Positions 8,746 to 17,797 of a stretch of 64,000 nucleotides of DNA are shown here, piece after piece. Origin of the DNA: Flagellimonas hymeniacidonis. Lineage in GTDB: Bacteria; Bacteroidota; Bacteroidia; Flavobacteriales; Flavobacteriaceae. Below the pieces are notes generated by a model. It was not told the origin of the DNA. It worked only from the letters and a program-made list of their open reading frames with translations, and made no database searches. Both the position numbers and the translations under genes were made by a program. Numbering within the stretch: the stretch's first letter is position 1; each line of letters begins with the position of its first letter. The stretch covers positions 1,426,001-1,490,000 of the forward strand of contig NZ_VRUR01000002.1 of NCBI RefSeq assembly GCF_008040165.1, given 5' to 3'.

Positions 8746-10521
8746 TTAGTGCTCAATCGCGTCTCCTGCCCCGCTTGGAATTCTAATGTTCTCTACAATT
8801 TCTTGGACTTTTTCTGGAGGAGGAGCCGTTAATTGTGAAACAATCAAAGCCACTGCAAAATTGACCAACATCCCTACCGTGCCAAAACCTTCTGGGGAAA
8901 TACCGAACCACCAATTATCTGTGCCGCTTGTTTCCGGATTTCCTATCCATCCCAACTTAAAGCGGGCAATATAATAGCTGGTAATTACCAAACCTGCAAT
9001 CATACCAGATATGGCTCCTTCCCTATTCATACGCTTGCTAAATATGCCCATAACTATTGCTGGAAAGAAAGATGAAGCTGCCAACCCGAACGCTAATGCC
9101 ACTACCGATGCCACAAAACCTGGAGGGTTGATTCCAAAATAGCCAGCAACCACTACGGCTAATACTGCTGAAAGACGTGCAATCAGCAATTCCTTTTTAT
9201 CAGAGATGTCCCTTGCAAATTGTTTTTTAATCAGGTCATGGGAAATAGATGTAGAAATCACTAACAATAAACCTGCAGCAGTTGATAAAGCTGCCGCCAA
9301 ACCGCCTGCAGCCACCAAAGCGATGATCCAATTAGGTAAGCCAGCTATTTCCGGATTTGCCAATACGGTAATATCACGGTCTACGTATAACTCATTGGCA
9401 ATCTTACTGGAATTGGAGATTTTTCGCTGCCCATAATCACCTCTTCCTTGAATAAACATTGGTTTTTTTCCTTCAATGGCAGAGCCTGGTAAGTATTGTA
9501 TTTTTCCATCCCCGTTTTTATCTGACCATGCTATAAGCCCAGTATCTTCCCATTTGGTAAACCATGAGGGGATTTCTTTATAGGGTGTATCTTGAACCGT
9601 TTCCATAAGGTTGGTTCGCGCAAAAACAGCAATTGCGGGTGCTGTAGTGTACAAAATAGCGATAAACAATAGGGCGTAGCCAGCAGATTTTCGTGCATCT
9701 TTTACTTTGGGAACTGTAAAAAATCGGATAATCACATGAGGCAATCCCGCGGTACCCATCATTAAGGCCGCTGTAATAAAAAAGACATCCGTCTTGGATT
9801 TTGTGCCATCTGTATAGGCTGTAAAACCCAATTCGGTCATCAATCCATCCAATTTATCCAACAAATACACGCCGTCTTCACCAGCTGAACCAAATCCCAT
9901 TTGTGGAATTGGATTTCCTGTGGCCATAATGGAAATAAATATGGCTGGCACCATAAACGCAAAAATGAGTACGCAGTATTGCGCCACTTGGGTATAGGTA
10001 ATGCCTTTCATGCCTCCTAAAAAGGCATAAAATAGTACCACAGCCATCCCAATATAGACTCCCGTATTCACTTCAACATCTAAAAAACGTGAAAAAACAA
10101 CCCCAACACCTCTCATTTGCCCTGCGACATAGGTAAAGGATACAAAGAGCGCTGCAACAACGGCAACGGTACGTGCGACATTGGAATAATAGCGGTCTCC
10201 GATAAAATCCGGAACAGTGAACTTCCCGAATTTACGTAAGTAAGGTGCTAATAGTAACGCTAACAGTACGTATCCGCCAGTCCACCCCATTAAATACACA
10301 GATCCATCATAGCCAGAAAAAGCGATAATTCCTGCCATCCCTAAAAAGGAAGCTGCTGACATCCAATCTGCTGCGGTTGCCAAACCATTTGCCAATGGGG
10401 AAACACCACCTCCAGCGATATAAAATTCTTTGGTAGATCCTGCTCTAGACCAAATTGCTATTCCAATATATAGGGCAAAAGTAATCCCCACAATGATAAA
10501 CGTCCACGTTTGAATTTCCAT
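8746..10521 (-). CDS. Sodium:solute symporter, large subunit (ActP-like, DUF4212-associated)
   Basis: A 591-residue, highly hydrophobic protein of the SSS family with about 13 membrane segments. It begins WTFIIVGITFALYIGIAIWS and carries the family motif STKEFYIAGGGVSPLANG. The DUF4212 small subunit encoded just upstream, four bases away, identifies the two-component subgroup often annotated as acetate or short-chain-acid permease. Acs nearby fits acetate uptake, but that substrate is inferred from context. A hydrophilic loop around residues 330-395 contains DKNGDGKIQY, an EF-hand-like calcium loop, which is unusual and may bind a metal on the periplasmic side. Confidence 0.88.
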   Translation of the reverse strand: MEIQTWTFIIVGITFALYIGIAIWSRAGSTKEFYIAGGGVSPLANGLATAADWMSAASFLGMAGIIAFSGYDGSVYLMGWTGGYVLLALLLAPYLRKFGKFTVPDFIGDRYYSNVARTVAVVAALFVSFTYVAGQMRGVGVVFSRFLDVEVNTGVYIGMAVVLFYAFLGGMKGITYTQVAQYCVLIFAFMVPAIFISIMATGNPIPQMGFGSAGEDGVYLLDKLDGLMTELGFTAYTDGTKSKTDVFFITAALMMGTAGLPHVIIRFFTVPKVKDARKSAGYALLFIAILYTTAPAIAVFARTNLMETVQDTPYKEIPSWFTKWEDTGLIAWSDKNGDGKIQYLPGSAIEGKKPMFIQGRGDYGQRKISNSSKIANELYVDRDITVLANPEIAGLPNWIIALVAAGGLAAALSTAAGLLLVISTSISHDLIKKQFARDISDKKELLIARLSAVLAVVVAGYFGINPPGFVASVVALAFGLAASSFFPAIVMGIFSKRMNREGAISGMIAGLVITSYYIARFKLGWIGNPETSGTDNWWFGISPEGFGTVGMLVNFAVALIVSQLTAPPPEKVQEIVENIRIPSGAGDAIEH

Positions 10522-10524
10522 AGT

Positions 10525-10779
10525 TTACTCGTTTACCTTGAATTTTTTATCCAACTTGTTCATCAAACGGACATAGACAAATATCAGTATTACAAATACA
10601 TAGATGGATCCTTGCTGGGCAAACCAGAAGCCCAGTTTAAAACCACCCAAGCGGATGGTATTTAATTCTTCAACCCATAAAATTCCGAATCCATAAGAAA
10701 CTAAAAACCAAATGACTAAAAGAATGGTGAGGTATTTTAAATTCTCCCTCCAATATTTTTTTCGCTGCGAAGTATCCAT
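10525..10779 (-). CDS. DUF4212 small subunit of sodium/solute symporter
   Basis: An 84-residue protein with two membrane helices (about residues 18-35 and 50-70) and a basic start, SQRKKYWRENLKYLTILLVI. This composition is characteristic of DUF4212, which is always found next to a large SSS-family permease, as here. The FGILWVEELN segment between the helices is typical. It is likely needed for assembly or function of the large subunit. It may be co-transcribed with purC and phoH upstream, since only about 24 bases separate it from purC. Confidence 0.88.
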   Translation of the reverse strand: MDTSQRKKYWRENLKYLTILLVIWFLVSYGFGILWVEELNTIRLGGFKLGFWFAQQGSIYVFVILIFVYVRLMNKLDKKFKVNE

Positions 10780-10803
10780 TTCAATATTTGAAATGGTAAG
10801 ATA

Positions 10804-11757
10804 TTAAATAGAATTGAGATAGTTGGAAACGTTCTGTCCTATGCGCTCGTGAATATTGGAAACATCTGCTTTTTCAAATGTCTCTCCCATAATGCTCTCG
10901 TAGAGTTCAATGTAGCGTTCTGAAACAGATGTGATGTAGGCATCATTCATTTCAGGAACTGTTTGTCCTTCCAATCCTTGAAATCCATTGGAAATAAGCC
11001 ACTGACGAACAAATTCCTTGGAAAGCTGTTTTTGAGCCTCACCCCTAGCCTGACGCTCTTCATAACCTTCTGCATAGAAATAGCGAGAAGAATCTGGTGT
11101 ATGAATTTCGTCTATCAAGACAATCTCACCATCCTTAGTTTTTCCAAATTCATATTTGGTATCTACTAGAATCAATCCGCGTTTGGCAGCTATTTCTGTA
11201 CCTCTTTGGAACAATGCTTTGGTATATTTTTCCAAGATTTCGTAATCGGCTTTGGAGACTATATGCTTGTTTAAAATTTCAGCTTTTGAGATATCTTCAT
11301 CATGGTCTCCCTGCTCTGCCTTGGTAGCAGGAGTTATGATAGGTTCCGGGAATTTATCATTCTCTATCATTCCTTCTGGCATGGGCTCTCCACATAATAC
11401 TCGCTTGCCAGCTTTATATTCTCTTGCTGCGTGTCCAGAGAGGTATCCTCTAATGACCATTTCAATTTTAAAGGGTTCGCATGCTTTACCCACCGCAACA
11501 TTAGCGTCTGGCGTAGCCATCAACCAATTTGGGACAATGTCTTCGGTTGCTTGCATCATTTTGGTTGCAATCTGGTTAAGAATTTGTCCTTTATATGGAA
11601 TGCCTTTAGGCATAACTACATCAAAAGCAGACAAACGATCTGTAGCGATCATGACCAGAATATCGTTCTCCAAGGTATAAACTTCCCTCACTTTTCCTTT
11701 GTAGATTGCCTTCTGGCCTGAAAAGTGAAAATTGGTGTCCATCAAAGTATTTGACAT
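10804..11757 (-). CDS. purC: Phosphoribosylaminoimidazole-succinocarboxamide synthase
   Basis: This enzyme of purine synthesis joins aspartate to CAIR to form SAICAR with ATP hydrolysis. The 317-residue protein has the SAICAR synthetase hallmarks: [20 protein letters not shown] near the N-terminus, [20 protein letters not shown], the [12 protein letters not shown] substrate segment, and DTKYEFG with [13 protein letters not shown] for nucleotide and metal binding. The length matches the longer Bacteroidota form. It lies six bases downstream of phoH on the same strand, so translation is probably coupled or closely linked. Confidence 0.96.
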   Translation of the reverse strand: MSNTLMDTNFHFSGQKAIYKGKVREVYTLENDILVMIATDRLSAFDVVMPKGIPYKGQILNQIATKMMQATEDIVPNWLMATPDANVAVGKACEPFKIEMVIRGYLSGHAAREYKAGKRVLCGEPMPEGMIENDKFPEPIITPATKAEQGDHDEDISKAEILNKHIVSKADYEILEKYTKALFQRGTEIAAKRGLILVDTKYEFGKTKDGEIVLIDEIHTPDSSRYFYAEGYEERQARGEAQKQLSKEFVRQWLISNGFQGLEGQTVPEMNDAYITSVSERYIELYESIMGETFEKADVSNIHERIGQNVSNYLNSI

Positions 11758-11763
11758 GCGTGG

Positions 11764-12717
11764 CTAATTATGGTGCTCAATATTTTTGTAGGCGTCGATG
11801 ACCTTTTTAACCAATTTATGTCGAATTACATCTTTGTCATCTAAATAAATCATACTAATTCCTTCAACATTCTGTAAAATAAGCAGCGCTTCTTTTAAGC
11901 CTGAAATAACTCTTCTTGGTAAATCGATTTGACCAGGGTCTCCGGTCAAAAGAAACTTAGCATTTTTACCCATCCGAGTCAAGAACATCTTCATTTGGGC
12001 ATGCGTGGTGTTCTGGGCTTCGTCCAAAATAACAAAGGCATTGTCCAAGGTTCTACCCCGCATAAAGGCCATGGGTGCTATTTGAATAGTACCATCTTCA
12101 ATATATTTATCCAATTTCTCCGGAGCAATCATATCACGCAATGCGTCATATAGAGGCTGCATATACGGATCTAGCTTTTCTTTTAAATCCCCTGGAAGGA
12201 ATCCTAAATTTTCACCTGCTTCAACTGCTGGGCGCGTTAAAATGATTCGCCTAACCTGTTTTTCCTTTAAGGCTTTTACCGCCAAAGCAACTCCGGTATA
12301 GGTTTTTCCGGTTCCTGCGGGCCCAATGGCAAAAACCATGTCATTCTTTTTGCAAGCATCGACCAATCTTCTTTGGTTGGCTGTTTGTGCTTTTATCAAT
12401 TTACCACTAACGCCATGGACCAAAACATCCCCGCTACTTTTAGATGAGGCATAATCCTCTTGCCCATTGCTGGTGAGTACACGTTCAATCATGTTCTCAT
12501 CCAATTTGTTGTATTTGGCAAAATGTGTGGTGAGCATATCGAAACGTTTATCGAACTCCTCTAAGAGTTCTTCGTCTCCATACACCTTTATTTTACTGCC
12601 CCTAGCAACAATCTTTAGTTTTGGGAAATATTTTTTAAGTAGCTCAATATTCTCATTTCGTTGTCCAAAAAAATCCTGGGGGCTGATCTCTGTTAATTCT
12701 ATGATAAGTTCGTTCAA
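11764..12717 (-). CDS. phoH: PhoH family ATPase
   Basis: A 317-residue PhoH-type P-loop ATPase. It has an N-terminal KH-like region, Walker A GPAGTGKT at residues 132-139, the LTRPAVEAGENLGFLPGDL segment, and Walker B FVILDEAQN around residue 228. PhoH proteins are RNA-associated ATPases or helicases linked to RNA quality control; the exact role is not settled. It is first in a leftward set with purC, DUF4212 and the symporter, and diverges from the SAM hydrolase operon across 123 AT-rich bases. Confidence 0.92.
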   Translation of the reverse strand: MNELIIELTEISPQDFFGQRNENIELLKKYFPKLKIVARGSKIKVYGDEELLEEFDKRFDMLTTHFAKYNKLDENMIERVLTSNGQEDYASSKSSGDVLVHGVSGKLIKAQTANQRRLVDACKKNDMVFAIGPAGTGKTYTGVALAVKALKEKQVRRIILTRPAVEAGENLGFLPGDLKEKLDPYMQPLYDALRDMIAPEKLDKYIEDGTIQIAPMAFMRGRTLDNAFVILDEAQNTTHAQMKMFLTRMGKNAKFLLTGDPGQIDLPRRVISGLKEALLILQNVEGISMIYLDDKDVIRHKLVKKVIDAYKNIEHHN

Positions 12718-12840
12718 AAAAAGTGACGTGTTTTAAGGTTATTTTTGAAGAAAATTTATTCTTTCTTTTTTATTTAATTTTACCCCACAAACTTAACCAA
12801 AAATCAATTTGAGCAGGGAAAAACATATCAACAGTATTGC

Positions 12841-13671
12841 ATGGCAATCATAACACTAACTACAGATTTCGGCCATAAAGACCACTTTGTAGGTGCCATA
12901 AAGGGAACTATCCTTAGTAATTTACCAGAAGTCAGCATTGTTGATATTTCGCATGCCATAAGCCCATTCAACATTCAGGAGTGTGCTTATATTCTAAAAA
13001 ATGCATACCGTTCCTTTCCTCCTGGTTCTGTGCATATTGTGGGGGTTGACTCCGAACTATCTCCTGAAAATCAGCACATAGTGGTACAAGTAGATGGACA
13101 TTACTTTGTAAGTGCCAACAATGGTGTTATCTCTTTGATCACTTCAGAAATAAACCCAGAAAAAGTAATGGAAATAGGCATTCCCAACCTAAGTCCTAGT
13201 TCTTTTCCTATGCTTAACGTATTTGTTCAAGTGGCTTGCCATATTGCGCGCGGTGGAAAATTAGAGGTGATTGGGAAACCTTTTGATGCCCTAAAGGAAC
13301 TACGTGAATTTGAACCAAGGATTACCAATAACGGTAATTCCATTAGTGGAAATGTAATTTATATTGACAACTATGGCAATGTGATTACAAATATTCAACG
13401 CAGTCTGTTTGAAGCGTATCGCAATGGAAGGGAATTTGAGCTCATTGCGCGAACTACTAAAATGAAAACAATCCATACAAGCTATAATGATATCGTGAAT
13501 TTTGATTTAAACAAAGCACAGAGAAAGGGGCCTGGAGATGCGTTAGCGCTTTTTAATTCCGCTGGCTATGTTGAACTTGCCATATATAAAAGTGACTTAA
13601 ACACCGTCGGGGGTGCATCTACCCTTCTAGGATTGAATTATAGGGATACGGTAACCATAAATTTTTTGTAA
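12841..13671 (+). CDS. SAM hydrolase (adenosine-forming), chlorinase/fluorinase-like family
   Basis: The 276-residue protein belongs to the family formerly called DUF62, related to fluorinase. Most bacterial members hydrolyse S-adenosylmethionine to adenosine and methionine using a hydroxide. Visible motifs are TLTTDFGHKDHFVGAIKG (adenosine-binding Asp), ISHAISPFNIQECAY, SANNGVISLI and IDNYGNVITNI in the C-terminal domain. It is the first gene of a tightly packed set: its stop directly abuts the next ATG. Its location in an operon with gliding genes is conserved context rather than a known functional link, and no halogenase-specific loop is evident. Confidence 0.88.
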   Translation: MAIITLTTDFGHKDHFVGAIKGTILSNLPEVSIVDISHAISPFNIQECAYILKNAYRSFPPGSVHIVGVDSELSPENQHIVVQVDGHYFVSANNGVISLITSEINPEKVMEIGIPNLSPSSFPMLNVFVQVACHIARGGKLEVIGKPFDALKELREFEPRITNNGNSISGNVIYIDNYGNVITNIQRSLFEAYRNGREFELIARTTKMKTIHTSYNDIVNFDLNKAQRKGPGDALALFNSAGYVELAIYKSDLNTVGGASTLLGLNYRDTVTINFL

Positions 13672-13974
13672 ATGTTGATACGTATCGTAAAACTCACCTT
13701 TAAACCTGAAAATATTCCTAGTTTTCAGCGTATTTTTGAAACTACCAAACCAGGTATATTGGCATTTGAAGGTTGTACTTTAGTTGAGCTATATCAAGAT
13801 ATCAAAAATCCAAATGTCTTTTTTACCTATAGTTTTTGGGATAAAGAATCAGATTTGGAAAATTATAGGGCGTCAGATTTTTTTAAAGATGTTTGGAGCA
13901 ATACCAAAACCTTATTTATGGATAAACCCGAAGCTTGGAGTGTTACAAAATCCCAATCCTCAAACCCTTCTTAA
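13672..13974 (+). CDS. Small ABM/dimeric alpha-beta barrel monooxygenase-like protein
   Basis: A 100-residue soluble protein beginning MLIRIVKLTFKPENIPSFQR, with a central GCTLVELYQDIKNPNVFFTY and a later WDKESDLENYR. This is the pattern of the antibiotic-biosynthesis-monooxygenase (ABM) fold. Members are heme-degrading or quinol oxygenases, or of unknown function; nothing here indicates antibiotic synthesis. The stop codon overlaps the gldF start (TAATG), so translation is coupled. Confidence 0.75.
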   Translation: MLIRIVKLTFKPENIPSFQRIFETTKPGILAFEGCTLVELYQDIKNPNVFFTYSFWDKESDLENYRASDFFKDVWSNTKTLFMDKPEAWSVTKSQSSNPS

Positions 13975-14705
13975 TGTTTGCGATTTTTAAACGAGAGGTA
14001 CAATCTTTCTTCACTTCCCCAATTGGTTATTTAATTGTTGGGCTGTTTTTGCTCCTCAACGGTCTTTTCCTTTGGGTTTTTAGAGGCGACTTCAACATTT
14101 TTGATTACGGTTTTGCTGATCTTAGCAACCTCTTTTTACTTGCACCTTGGATTTTTGTCTTTTTGGTGCCTGCTATAAGTATGAAAAGTTTTTCCGAAGA
14201 ACGAAAACTTGGAACCCTTGAATTATTGTTAATCAAGCCCATATCCATTTGGAAGCTAATTTTAGGTAAGTTTTGGGGTGTTTTCCTTTTGTGCATTATC
14301 GCATTGCTCCCCACAATCGTTTATGTATTTGCCATATCAGAATTGGGAATCATAACAGGCAACTATGATTTTGGAGTAGTTCTGGGCTCTTATTTTGGGC
14401 TTTTTTTCTTGGTCGCGGCGTATGCCTCCATAGGGCTTTATACATCATCTCTGTCCGATAATCAAATTGTATCCTTCATTTTAGGAATTTTGATTTGTTT
14501 TCTGGTGTTTAATGGTTTTGATGCGTTTTCATCCCTGTTTTCGAGTGGTGAAACACAACAATTCATTCAGAGCTTTGGAGCAAAATATCATTTTGACAGT
14601 ATCGCAAGAGGCATCGTAGACACGAGGGATTTAATGTACTTTATTTCGCTGGCACTGCTCTTTCTGTATCTCACCTTTTTACGATTAAAACACTCGTCTA
14701 ACTAA
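13974..14705 (+). CDS. gldF: Gliding motility ABC transporter permease GldF
   Basis: An inner-membrane permease of the ABC-2 type, needed for gliding in Flavobacterium together with GldA and GldG. The start in the TAATG overlap gives 243 residues, the usual GldF length. The first residues, FAIFKREVQSFFTSPIGYLI, and the segment FSEERKLGTLELLLIKPIS are family hallmarks. Six membrane helices can be drawn. A frame starting 39 bases earlier overlaps the previous gene and is rejected. Its stop overlaps the gldG start by one base, again TAATG. The ATPase gene gldA is not in this window. Confidence 0.93.
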   Translation: MFAIFKREVQSFFTSPIGYLIVGLFLLLNGLFLWVFRGDFNIFDYGFADLSNLFLLAPWIFVFLVPAISMKSFSEERKLGTLELLLIKPISIWKLILGKFWGVFLLCIIALLPTIVYVFAISELGIITGNYDFGVVLGSYFGLFFLVAAYASIGLYTSSLSDNQIVSFILGILICFLVFNGFDAFSSLFSSGETQQFIQSFGAKYHFDSIARGIVDTRDLMYFISLALLFLYLTFLRLKHSSN

Positions 14706-16369
14706 TGGGGAAACATTTCATTTCAATTATTGGGGCACTTGTATTGGTCGTTATTCTCAACTTGGTTGGTAATTTTTTGTATACTCGGTTTGATCTTACG
14801 GAGGATAAGAGATATACCCTATCGGAACCCACAATAGCCGCTGTTAAACAGTTTGATGCTCCAATAGTGATCGATATCCTTTTGGAAGGAACCATCCCTC
14901 CTGAGTTTTCTAAGCTAAAAGCTGAAACGATTCAATTGTTGAAAACTTTTGAATCCTATAACCAAAACATTCAATTCAACCTGATAAATCCGCTGGAGGA
15001 TGAAACAAACACCCAGCAGACCATAGCAGATTTACAGCGTATCGGCTTAAAACCTGCTAATGTTACCATTGAAGAAAATGGTAAGGTATCCCAAGAGTTG
15101 GTTTTTCCATGGGCCATGGTGAATTATGCAGATAAAACCGTGAAGGTTTCACTACTCAAAAACAAATTAGGTTCCAATGCCGAAGACCGTATCAATAACT
15201 CAGTACAGCAGCTGGAATATGCCTTTGCAGATGCCTTTACCAAATTAACCATTAAAGAGAAAAAACGAGTTGCGGTTATTAAGGGAAATGGGGAGCTGGA
15301 TGATGTTTACATTGCAGATTACCTAACTACCATTAGGGATTACTATAATATAGGAGCGATTACACTGGACTCCGTGGAAACGAATCCCCAAAAAGTGCTG
15401 AACCAATTAAAAGGATTTGATTTAGCCATTATTGCCAAACCCACCGAAGCGTTTACCGATGAAGAAAAATTTGTGCTGGATCAGTTTGTGGTTAATGGTG
15501 GTAAATCTATTTGGTTAATAGATCAGGTTGCTATGGAGGTGGATAGCATTTTTAAAGGGGGTGGAAGTGCATTAGCGCTACCTAGAGACTTAAATCTTAA
15601 GGATTTTTTCTTCAAGTATGGAGTCCGAATCAATCCGGTATTGGTCAATGATTTGTATTTTACCCAAATTGTTTTGGCTTCAGGAGAAGGAAATGATTCG
15701 CAATATAATCCTGTTCCTTGGTACTATAATCCCATGGTGTTCTCAAGAAACAACCATGCTATCAACACCAATATTGAGGCGGTTCGCTATCAATTTGCAA
15801 ATGCCATGGACATTTTGGAAAACGACTATGAAAAGACCGTATTGCTGTGGAGTTCTCCATTATCCAAAACAGAAGGAGTTCCTAAACAAATTGGTCTGAA
15901 CATCTTGGATAATCCACCCAACAAAGAATTGTACACGAATGGAAATCAGCCCTTAGCCGTTTTAATAGAAGGTCATTTTGAATCAACCTTTAAAAACAGG
16001 GTAAAGCCATTAAAACTCCAAAATACCTTAGAATCTGGAAGCGAAAATAAAATGATTGTCATTTCAGACGGAGATGTAATAAAAAACCAATTAAGAAATG
16101 GTGTTCCTTTGGAATTGGGGTATGACAAATGGACAAATAGTTCCTATGGTAATAAAGAGTTCTTGGTGAATTGCATCAATTATCTCTTGGATGATACCGG
16201 ACTTATAAACATTAGGAACAAAAAAGTAGCCATCCCTCTTTTAGATGCAGAGAAAGTTGCGAAGCAAAAAACAAAATGGCAACTTATAAACATTGGGCTC
16301 CCGGTTATCATTACCATGCTATTGGGGATTTTCTTTAGCTTCTTCCGAAAGCGGAAATTTGCACGTTAA
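14705..16369 (+). CDS. gldG: Gliding-associated ABC transporter component GldG
   Basis: A 554-residue protein with an N-terminal membrane anchor (about residues 6-26), a large periplasmic region and a C-terminal helix ending in FRKRKFAR. The sequence EDKRYTLSEPTIAAVKQFDA is typical of GldG. It works with GldF and GldA in an ABC transporter required for gliding motility; the cargo is unknown. The extracytoplasmic part resembles the ABC-type uncharacterised GldG/IFT52-like domain. Translation is coupled to gldF by a one-base overlap. Confidence 0.92.
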   Translation: MGKHFISIIGALVLVVILNLVGNFLYTRFDLTEDKRYTLSEPTIAAVKQFDAPIVIDILLEGTIPPEFSKLKAETIQLLKTFESYNQNIQFNLINPLEDETNTQQTIADLQRIGLKPANVTIEENGKVSQELVFPWAMVNYADKTVKVSLLKNKLGSNAEDRINNSVQQLEYAFADAFTKLTIKEKKRVAVIKGNGELDDVYIADYLTTIRDYYNIGAITLDSVETNPQKVLNQLKGFDLAIIAKPTEAFTDEEKFVLDQFVVNGGKSIWLIDQVAMEVDSIFKGGGSALALPRDLNLKDFFFKYGVRINPVLVNDLYFTQIVLASGEGNDSQYNPVPWYYNPMVFSRNNHAINTNIEAVRYQFANAMDILENDYEKTVLLWSSPLSKTEGVPKQIGLNILDNPPNKELYTNGNQPLAVLIEGHFESTFKNRVKPLKLQNTLESGSENKMIVISDGDVIKNQLRNGVPLELGYDKWTNSSYGNKEFLVNCINYLLDDTGLINIRNKKVAIPLLDAEKVAKQKTKWQLINIGLPVIITMLLGIFFSFFRKRKFAR

Positions 16370-16389
16370 GTGTTGATAAATTTGTTTCG

Positions 16390-16416
16390 TTGCTATTCCG
16401 TTTTAAGATATATTTG
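16390..16416 (+). promoter_or_regulatory. Candidate dnaN promoter
   Basis: A perfect TATATTTG -7 element lies at 16409-16416, with TTG at 16390-16392. The 16-base spacer is a little short of the usual 19-21. A leader of about 70 bases would precede dnaN. The element lies in the spacer after gldG, so dnaN is probably transcribed on its own. Confidence 0.5.
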
Positions 16417-16491
16417 TTTTTAGTGATTTTAAAAATTCCGTTTAAAGATTAATTGGGAGAACGGAACAACAATTCTTAAAGAATTTCTTGA

Positions 16492-17610
16492 ATGAAGTTT
16501 ATTGTATCCAGTACATATTTATTAAAGCAATTACAGGTTTTAGGTGGTGTAATTAACAACAGTAATACCCTACCCATATTAGATAATTTCCTTTTCGATT
16601 TAAAACAAAATAAACTTACGGTCTCTGCCTCTGATTTGGAAACTACTATGAGTTCTGTCTTGGAAGTGGACTCAGATGCCGAAGGTACCATCGCCGTCCC
16701 AGCTAGATTATTGCTGGATACTTTAAAGACATTTCCAGAACAACCATTGACGTTTGTTGTTGAGGATAATAATACAGTAGAGATTAGCTCTAATCATGGT
16801 AAATATGCTCTAGCATATGCTGATGGTGCCGAATTTCCCAAAGCTGTGGAAGTTTCCAATCCAAGCTCCACTACCCTATTGGGCGATGTATTGGCTTCAG
16901 CTATCAACAAGACTATTTTTGCCGCAGGAAATGATGATTTGCGACCCGTGATGAGTGGTGTTTTCTTTCAGTTTTCTACGGAGAATTTAACTTTTGTAGC
17001 TACAGATGCCCATAAGTTGGTAAAATACCAACGTCATGATGTTTCCGCATCTGAAGTTGCTGAATTTATCATGCCCAAAAAGCCCTTAACGCTTTTGAAA
17101 GGAATTTTATCAGGTTCAGAATCTGAAGTGACCATTGAATATAATGACAGCAACGCCAAGTTTATTTTCGATAATTCAGAATTGATTTGTAGATTAATTG
17201 ATGGGAAATATCCCAATTACGAGGCCGTCATTCCAAAAGAAAATCCTAACAAATTATCCATATCTAGAAATCAGTTTTTGAGTTCTGTCCGTAGAGTTTC
17301 CATATTTTCCAATAAGACTACACACCAAATACGATTAAAAATAGCAGGTGCAGAATTGAATATTTCCGCTGAGGATGTAGATTACAGTAACAAGGCAGAA
17401 GAACGCCTTTCTTGCTCCTATCAAGGTGATGATATGCAAATAGGCTTCAATTCCCGGTTTTTGGTAGAAATGCTTAACAATTTAACCTCTGACGAAGTGT
17501 CTTTGGAAATGAGCTTACCCAATAGAGCAGGAATTTTAACTCCTGTTGATGGATTGGATGAAGGGGAACATGTTACTATGTTGGTGATGCCCGTAATGTT
17601 GAACAATTAA
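16492..17610 (+). CDS. dnaN: DNA polymerase III beta sliding clamp
   Basis: The 372-residue protein matches the ring-forming processivity clamp that tethers replicative polymerase to DNA. Three homologous clamp domains cover its length. Characteristic stretches are FIVSSTYLLKQLQVLGGVIN at the start, NNSNTLPILDNFLFDL, ATDAHKLVKYQ in the second domain, and the C-terminal HVTMLVMPVMLNN; the family normally ends in a similar LVMPMR-like strand. Neither dnaA nor gyrB is adjacent, so this is not evidence of the replication origin. The start ATG is unambiguous and family-consistent. Confidence 0.97.
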   Translation: MKFIVSSTYLLKQLQVLGGVINNSNTLPILDNFLFDLKQNKLTVSASDLETTMSSVLEVDSDAEGTIAVPARLLLDTLKTFPEQPLTFVVEDNNTVEISSNHGKYALAYADGAEFPKAVEVSNPSSTTLLGDVLASAINKTIFAAGNDDLRPVMSGVFFQFSTENLTFVATDAHKLVKYQRHDVSASEVAEFIMPKKPLTLLKGILSGSESEVTIEYNDSNAKFIFDNSELICRLIDGKYPNYEAVIPKENPNKLSISRNQFLSSVRRVSIFSNKTTHQIRLKIAGAELNISAEDVDYSNKAEERLSCSYQGDDMQIGFNSRFLVEMLNNLTSDEVSLEMSLPNRAGILTPVDGLDEGEHVTMLVMPVMLNN

Positions 17611-17723
17611 CTAGTTGACAGTAAGCAACTTCTTACGTCAAATCTAGATTACACTGCATTAACTTAACTGCTGGTTTAAGTGGATGTGTTACAACGATAT
17701 TCTTGGTTTTTTAACGCCGATTT

Positions 17724-17754
17724 TTGACTCTTTCGTTCTCAATGGATAGATTTG
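17724..17754 (+). promoter_or_regulatory. Promoter of first TED-like lipoprotein gene
   Basis: TTG at 17724-17726, a 20-base spacer and a perfect TAGATTTG at 17747-17754 form a consensus Bacteroidota promoter. The expected start would leave a leader of about 40 bases before the ATG. The same TAGATTTG sequence occurs in front of the long EPS operon. Confidence 0.7.
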
Positions 17755-17797
17755 GTTAATTCCTCAACCTAAAACATTAACTAAATTATCGAAAAAC

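Noticed and set aside
11252..11721. Rightward reading frames of 142 and 96 residues
   Set aside because: They lie wholly antisense to purC, whose protein is fully family-consistent, and show no recognisable domain.
13672..13974. Antibiotic biosynthesis cluster suggested by the ABM-type protein
   Set aside because: The fold is common in housekeeping roles and no biosynthetic genes accompany it; the neighbours are SAM hydrolase and gliding genes.
16492..17610. Replication origin near dnaN
   Set aside because: No dnaA gene or DnaA-box cluster was noticed, and in Bacteroidota dnaN is often remote from the origin.
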